Shown: piece by piece, positions 59,138 to 64,000 of the stretch | Position numbering within the stretch: position 1 is the stretch's first letter | How the letters are laid out: each line of letters opens with the position of its first letter | NCBI GenBank assembly: GCA_046594915.1 | Contig: JBKJRC010000006.1 | Location: 62,001 to 126,000 of the forward strand | Reading direction: 5' to 3' | DNA length: 64,000 nucleotides | DNA from: Methylotenera_A sp046594915 | GTDB lineage: Bacteria; Pseudomonadota; Gammaproteobacteria; Burkholderiales; Methylophilaceae | The notes under the pieces: model-generated | Told to the model about the DNA's origin: nothing | The model's input: the letters and a program-made list of their open reading frames with translations, nothing else | The model's database searches: none | Made by a program: the position numbers and the translations under genes

Positions 59138-62100
59138 TTAAAGCAACACTAGTTTGCCAAGCGCTAAAAAAAACACCGCTGTTTGAATGGTTAAGTTTTC
59201 ATATTTAAATAGGTTTGCGTAGCGCGTTAACTGTGGGCGATGCCGCTCTGCCGCTAAAATTAAGTCTGTCGCTTTATCATAAAAAGCGTTATCAACAGAA
59301 GTGGTTTCAAAAGCAGCACCATCAAAAGAAATATCATCAAAAAAAGTCAATTTGTAATCTACAATCCAGCGCGTTAATTTTCCCGTTGCTTTATCTGGCT
59401 CTGTAAAAGTTAAATCTAGTCGGTGTTCTTGCGGTTGACCAAATGAATCTATCGTTGTGATGCTCAGTTCCGATTGGCGACTTGCTCGGGGTTGCAGCAA
59501 CCACGCACAATCTGCGCTATTTATCGTGTTAATCAAGGCATTTATCACCGTATTAACAGGCGCTTGAATGGTGTTTTCTGCATGTCCTTTTTGTTTAAGC
59601 CAACGATACATCGCCTGCGAACAACCACGAACACGGCTTTCAGTCCAAGCACTCAAGTCGCCATGTGCAATCATTTCCATATACAAATGCGTCAGCGTGC
59701 CTGTATCGGCGGCAATATTCAGTATTGGCTGTGTGTAAGAAACGGTGTTAGAAGCTAAGTTAACGCTATTATTAGGCGAAATAATCGTAGTTTTATGCGT
59801 TTGCTGATTCAGTGACTCGGGTACGCAAGGCGTTTTTAAACGCATTAGTTGTGGCGTAAAATCTTGTAATTTTGCCGAAAACGCTGTGGTTGCCGATTCT
59901 GTGGTGACATTTAATGGTGTAGCCGCCAAAAATTGCGCTTCAACTGTTGGCCAGAGTAATGACAGCAATGATTTTGAAACTGGCTTTAATTCACCTTTTT
60001 GATTTTGCTTCACCTGATTTTGTTTAACTGCTGCCACCAAATGCAACTTTTTAATACTGCGCGTGGCGGCAACGTATAAAAGACGGGCGGTTTCATTGTC
60101 GATACGCTCTGTTTCCAGCGCTTTTAAAAAATCATAAGTGCTGGCTTTGCCCTTTACTCTTTTAGCAACGGGTGCGGCTAAAAGCATTCTATGATTACCG
60201 ACTGACACTTCTTCCCACAGCATCATCGGGCTATCGGGGTTGGGCGGTTTGCGGTTTAGCGCAGGTAAAATGACCGTATCAAACTCCAAGCCTTTTGAAG
60301 CGTGAATGGTTAAAAATTGCAATTGGTCGTTGGCGGCAATGTCAGGCTGGGCATATAACTTTTGCATGGCGCTATCCAGCTGGTCAAAATCCAGCACAAA
60401 GCCACGCGCGGTTTTTTCGACTAAATCAAAAAATGCCTGTATATCGCGATTATCGCCCGCGCTGATTAAGGTGCTGGCACCGCCCAATTTAAGCCAAGTA
60501 CTCTCACACCAACGCCTTAAAGGCATGCGGCCTTGATGTTGAAATGCTTCGGTAAAAATATCGCGTACATGCAATAAGCGTTGCTGACCATCTGCGCTTA
60601 AATTTTGCAAGCGTGTCGCATCTTGCATCAATTGCCAAATGGTCGCAAAGTGATTATCGTGCGCTAGCGCATGCAAATCCGCCAACGTTAGCCCGCACCA
60701 AGGCGCGCGCAGTACATTGAGCCAATGCACGCGGTCTGCGCGGTGCAGCAAGGCACGCGTGAGTGAAAGCGCATCCAAAACGGTTTGCCTATCATTTAAA
60801 CCTTCAATTTCCATCGCTTGAAAGCGAATATGGCCGTAATCGCGCCGAATCACAGAAACCAGTTCGCGTAAATGCGGGCGCGAACGCACTAAAACCACTA
60901 TCTTATTTTCGGCATGATTTGCCTGTTCAGTAGTAATTAAATCCGCCACATAACGCGCTTCAATCAGCTTGGCTTGCTCACTTTCTTCATCGCTATTTAA
61001 TATTAACGGATGCACGCGCACGCCTTCATCGGCGATGGCATCTTTGGTGGCGATAAAAGTGCGATACGAAATTGCCGCTTGTGTGATGTTATCTGCTGCA
61101 GGAAAAATGGACGCAAAAGTTGTGTTAATCCAATGCACCACTTGCGGGTGGCTGCGATTATTGCGTGTGAGTTTAAGCGGCGTAAGCGCCAATTGCCCAA
61201 TGCCAAATTCGCTTGCCTGCAAAAACAGACTAACGTCGGCTTTGCGAAAGCGATAAATCGATTGCATCGGGTCGCCCACGCAAAATAGCGTACGCCCATC
61301 TTCTGGCTGCCAGCCCAACGTTAACTGTTCAATCAGGCGCATTTGCGTAGGGCTGGTATCTTGAAACTCATCGACCAATAAATGCGAAATTTTATAATCC
61401 AGTTTAAGCGCTAAATCGGTTGCGCCACGTTCATTTTCCAGTGCATAACTGGCCGATTGCGCAATGGCGACAAAATCAACTTGGTTGGCGGCCTGAAACG
61501 TTGTCCATAAATGCGCGGTAGCCAATTGCAGCAATTGCGCAAACGCTTTAATAATCACGCAGTCTTGCGTAATTAAATCTAAATTAACATTGGGTAGATT
61601 GCGTATGGTGTCTAATGCTTGCGGGTAAGCAATGACATCAGTCAGTTGTGCAAACTGCTGCTTGTAATCATCATATTCGGGATGATTTTTATCACTCGCT
61701 GGAAAGCCACTATTTTTATTGGGTTTCTTTCTAAAAGTACCATCATTGGTCAGTAAGAAATCCGCCAAAATTTGCCATTTGCTCAAATCATGGGCGCTTG
61801 CCGTTAATGGCGTTTGCCAATCGGCCATTGCCTGTAAAGGGTGATCTGGTTCCAAGTTGCTAGCAGCAAAATGCACCAAAGGCATTAGCTGTGTTTGCAT
61901 GTTTGCTGGCAATATTTCTAACACAAACAAAAGGCGCTGCTCAATCAGTTCTATCAGCGCATTTTCTACGCCAACGACAATTTCATCCACCGTAATGTTG
62001 GCATGTTCGCCCACCAGCGGTAGCCATTGGTCACGTTTTGCCAGCATATCCGCCAATAACTCGGTGAGTTTTTCAATATCATTTTGCATAAACCGCAGCG

Positions 62101-62641
62101 CCGTACTCACGGTGTCATTTAAGCTATGTTCATTCGCTACTTGCGCCAATGCAAGCTGGGCTGCGGTTTGATAATGTGCATCAGCATCTAAGCTCACCAT
62201 CGGCTGACCGCCAAACCGGCTTAATAACGGCATTTGCCGCGCAAAATTACTACAGAGTGCATCCATGGTTTGGATACGCAACCGCGCAGGTTGCGATAGC
62301 AATTGCCAGCCGCAATTTTTAGCATGTGCAAGCGCAGCAAGTGCTAAATCGCGCGTCACTTGTTTGTGCGGTGCGTCAAATGCGGTATTATTTTCTGCCG
62401 CTTCCAGCGACATTAAAATGCGGTTACGCATTTCAGCGGCGGCTTTGTTGGTAAAAGTGAGTGCTATAATTTCTTCAGGCGATGCCACCGTAGCCAGTAA
62501 TTTTAAATAGCGCTGCGTTAACAGCTCTGTTTTGCCTGCGCCCGCTGGCGCTTCTACAATAAAATTGTCCAACGCCAATGCGCGCTGGCGATTTTGGCTG
62601 TCCTGTTCAATTAATGTTGGTTGAATTAATGCATTATTCAT
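59138..62641 (-). CDS. AddA-like UvrD/RecB-type helicase-nuclease
   Basis: The 1167 residues begin with Walker A 'APAGAGKTELLTQRYL', then 'TFTNKAAAEMRNRI', 'VDEFQDTSPTQMRLIEQL' (Walker B), 'GDPMQSIYRFRKADVSLF' and 'TIHASKGLEFDTVILP', the superfamily 1 helicase motifs. The C-terminus has a PD-(D/E)XK nuclease ('HRLDLTF ... RWIVDYKL'). This is the AddA/RecB subunit for double-strand break resection. The partner gene lies immediately before it (21 bases). Chi-site specificity is unknown. Confidence 0.92.
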   Translation of the reverse strand: MNNALIQPTLIEQDSQNRQRALALDNFIVEAPAGAGKTELLTQRYLKLLATVASPEEIIALTFTNKAAAEMRNRILMSLEAAENNTAFDAPHKQVTRDLALAALAHAKNCGWQLLSQPARLRIQTMDALCSNFARQMPLLSRFGGQPMVSLDADAHYQTAAQLALAQVANEHSLNDTVSTALRFMQNDIEKLTELLADMLAKRDQWLPLVGEHANITVDEIVVGVENALIELIEQRLLFVLEILPANMQTQLMPLVHFAASNLEPDHPLQAMADWQTPLTASAHDLSKWQILADFLLTNDGTFRKKPNKNSGFPASDKNHPEYDDYKQQFAQLTDVIAYPQALDTIRNLPNVNLDLITQDCVIIKAFAQLLQLATAHLWTTFQAANQVDFVAIAQSASYALENERGATDLALKLDYKISHLLVDEFQDTSPTQMRLIEQLTLGWQPEDGRTLFCVGDPMQSIYRFRKADVSLFLQASEFGIGQLALTPLKLTRNNRSHPQVVHWINTTFASIFPAADNITQAAISYRTFIATKDAIADEGVRVHPLILNSDEESEQAKLIEARYVADLITTEQANHAENKIVVLVRSRPHLRELVSVIRRDYGHIRFQAMEIEGLNDRQTVLDALSLTRALLHRADRVHWLNVLRAPWCGLTLADLHALAHDNHFATIWQLMQDATRLQNLSADGQQRLLHVRDIFTEAFQHQGRMPLRRWCESTWLKLGGASTLISAGDNRDIQAFFDLVEKTARGFVLDFDQLDSAMQKLYAQPDIAANDQLQFLTIHASKGLEFDTVILPALNRKPPNPDSPMMLWEEVSVGNHRMLLAAPVAKRVKGKASTYDFLKALETERIDNETARLLYVAATRSIKKLHLVAAVKQNQVKQNQKGELKPVSKSLLSLLWPTVEAQFLAATPLNVTTESATTAFSAKLQDFTPQLMRLKTPCVPESLNQQTHKTTIISPNNSVNLASNTVSYTQPILNIAADTGTLTHLYMEMIAHGDLSAWTESRVRGCSQAMYRWLKQKGHAENTIQAPVNTVINALINTINSADCAWLLQPRASRQSELSITTIDSFGQPQEHRLDLTFTEPDKATGKLTRWIVDYKLTFFDDISFDGAAFETTSVDNAFYDKATDLILAAERHRPQLTRYANLFKYENLTIQTAVFFLALGKLVLL

Positions 62642-62662
62642 AAGGAATATTTATTTAAGGCG

Positions 62663-64000
62663 TTATTTTTGATGTTGTTCAAACTGCAATGCGCGTTCTG
62701 GCAAACGTAATAAAGGCTTCACATCGCAATACAGTAAATCCGCTTCATTTTCAAATTGCACGTTGGCAACACCTGCTTTAATCTCTTGTGCAATCGCGGT
62801 TAAACTTTGCTGCCAGTGCGAGATTAACGCTTCAAAACTGGCAAAATCCTTAAAAGCAGAGTTACTTTTTAACTCTGAAAATGGCTTAATGTTGGGCAAC
62901 GCATCGTTTTCGGCCACGCCGCTAAATTGAGGTTCCAGTAAGTCGATTTTGGCAAAACAGGCGGCAACCACTTGTTGATCTTTTAGCACTAACGCGGCAT
63001 ACAAAGGTAATTGCGGCTTGCCGATGCGCGCATCTGCCCAACTGCTGTGGTTGGGGTTGCTGCTACCAGTTTTGTAATCGATAATGACTAAGCCGCCATC
63101 AGTTAACGCATCAATTCGATCGATGCGTAGCGTAATTTCTAAGCCTGCAATATTTAAAATATGCTGCGCTTCACAGGCTTGTACCGTGAAATCTGCGCGC
63201 TGTTTTTCTAGTTGTAACCAATTATTAATGAGCGGCTGCAAGCGATGTTGCTCAATTTGCAGAATTTGTTTAGGCACATTTTCAACTGCTCGAGTTGTTT
63301 TAAAAACTGCGTCGATAGCATCTTTAATGGCCGCTTCAAGCGCACTGGCTGACAGCGAATTAAGATGAGAAACATCTTTACAGTTTAACCAAAACTGTTG
63401 CAATACCGCATGGATTAAGTTACCGCGCGCAAGGCTGTCCAGTCCGTCAGTTGGACTTTGCAGCGATTTTGCGCCCAAGCGATATTGATAAAAAGCCCAG
63501 GCGGGGCAAATGGCTTGCGCCTCAAATAAAGCACTGCCGCCGCGCAGTTTCTCTGCTATGCCGATTTCTGGCGCCATCGCGTCATGAATCAATTCAATAT
63601 TGGATTGCGCCTGCGCGCTAAGTGATTCAGCCATGGTGCGTATGTTCGCAACAGTATTCGCAAATGGCAGCTTGTTTAATAAAGGTGAGGCGCGCAACTC
63701 ACGATCCCCCTCTTTGCGTGCCCACGAAAATACAATTGCATTGGCGCTATTAATTAAGCGTTGCTGTACTTTTTGCGCAAAATCGGCCTGAATGTCCGTA
63801 TCCGCATTGGGCATGTTGAAATCGCGCTGCAACTTAATCGGCAATAGCGCGTTTGGCCTTGCTGGCGGAGGCCAATGTTGATCGTTCATGCCAAGCACCC
63901 ATGCGCCATCTAATGGTGTTGCGCTGGTTTCTAGCATGCCAAGCAACTGTAAACGCGGGTTGCCAACGGTTTCGGGTAAAAACATGCTGGCGACGCAGAT
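62663..64000 (-). CDS. AddB-like PD-(D/E)XK nuclease subunit (partial, cut by window end)
   Basis: The frame is open to base 64000, so the start lies outside. The visible ~446 residues contain a helicase-like remnant ('LDGAWVLGMNDQHWPPPARPNALLP') and a RecB-like nuclease domain: 'GNLIHAVLQQFW', 'EITLRIDRIDALTDGGLVIIDYKTGS' (catalytic D..DYK) and 'RIGKPQLPLYAAL'. This is the AddB-like second subunit ('probable DNA repair protein' type) next to the AddA-like helicase. The conserved 'CPAWAFYQYRLG' segment may hold an iron-sulfur cysteine, but the full set is not evident. Confidence 0.88.
   Translation of the reverse strand: MCVASMFLPETVGNPRLQLLGMLETSATPLDGAWVLGMNDQHWPPPARPNALLPIKLQRDFNMPNADTDIQADFAQKVQQRLINSANAIVFSWARKEGDRELRASPLLNKLPFANTVANIRTMAESLSAQAQSNIELIHDAMAPEIGIAEKLRGGSALFEAQAICPAWAFYQYRLGAKSLQSPTDGLDSLARGNLIHAVLQQFWLNCKDVSHLNSLSASALEAAIKDAIDAVFKTTRAVENVPKQILQIEQHRLQPLINNWLQLEKQRADFTVQACEAQHILNIAGLEITLRIDRIDALTDGGLVIIDYKTGSSNPNHSSWADARIGKPQLPLYAALVLKDQQVVAACFAKIDLLEPQFSGVAENDALPNIKPFSELKSNSAFKDFASFEALISHWQQSLTAIAQEIKAGVANVQFENEADLLYCDVKPLLRLPERALQFEQHQK

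Noticed and set aside
1..64000. tRNA or rRNA genes
   Set aside because: No cloverleaf with a GTTCRANNC arm in a spacer was seen; matching words occur only inside coding regions.

Overview
The window looks like a chromosomal segment of an AT-rich betaproteobacterium, most likely of the Methylophilaceae (Methylotenera/Methylophilus-like). The basis is gene order and protein character: the tyrA-aroA-cmk-rpsA-ihfB-lapB-pyrF block, ftsK-lolA-rarA-serS, paired bpt/aat, a LapB with its rubredoxin-like tail, and an AddA/AddB-like helicase-nuclease pair. This placement is inference; no rRNA or methylotrophy gene is present to confirm it. I saw no tRNA, rRNA, CRISPR array, prophage or insertion sequence. 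No gene-free stretch exceeds about 300 bases.

Layout. 1-9.3 kb: the 3' end of metG, a glycine-zipper protein, a ComEA-like protein with a 36-residue tandem repeat, then pyrF, lapB, ihfB, rpsA, cmk, aroA and tyrA on the minus strand, with one small DUF2061 gene inserted in the opposite orientation. 9.4-16.9 kb: a methyltransferase of foreign look, the two N-end-rule aminoacyl transferases (bpt, aat), an HMA-MauE fusion, a YgiQ-type radical SAM protein, a TraB/GumN protein, a DoxX-like protein and a hemerythrin. 16.9-23 kb: a signalling and envelope-stress island with a stand-alone receiver, a NarL-type regulator, a holin-like and a DUF883 protein, two DUF1328 micro-proteins, a CHASE3 histidine kinase and two EF-hand/BON periplasmic proteins. 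23-29.7 kb: lipocalin, YaiI, RhlE, an orphan, an RsuA-type pseudouridine synthase, a SpoU methyltransferase, a pilin and Hsp33. 29.7-34.6 kb: two tandem duplicated TonB-dependent siderophore receptors, each with its own Fur-like box and terminator. 34.6-45.2 kb: an amber-interrupted gluQ, DUF3301, a conserved hypothetical, amt behind an NtrC/sigma-54 promoter, ispD-ispF, an ABC exporter, DUF1348, an orphan, an Smr protein, trxB and dps. 45.3-52.5 kb: ftsK, lolA, a Slam-like outer-membrane protein, rarA and serS. 52.6-64 kb: mltF, rpiA, mfd, a DedA protein and the AddA/AddB-like pair, the last cut by the window end.

The most interesting new signal is a composite 28-bp DNA motif (TGTM, 8 bases, CTGACA, 4 bases, AATCAG). 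It occurs four times with exact spacing, ahead of both DUF1328 genes (one copy overlapping the histidine-kinase start) and both EF-hand/BON genes. Two variant sites lie ahead of the DUF883-holin-regulator run and the stand-alone receiver gene. Together with the histidine kinase and the NarL-type regulator encoded in the same island, this suggests a self-contained two-component regulon for small envelope proteins. Other points of note are the in-frame amber codon in gluQ, an S1 protein that lacks the sixth S1 domain, duplication of a whole siderophore-receptor transcription unit, and an amt promoter that fixes the amt start codon.
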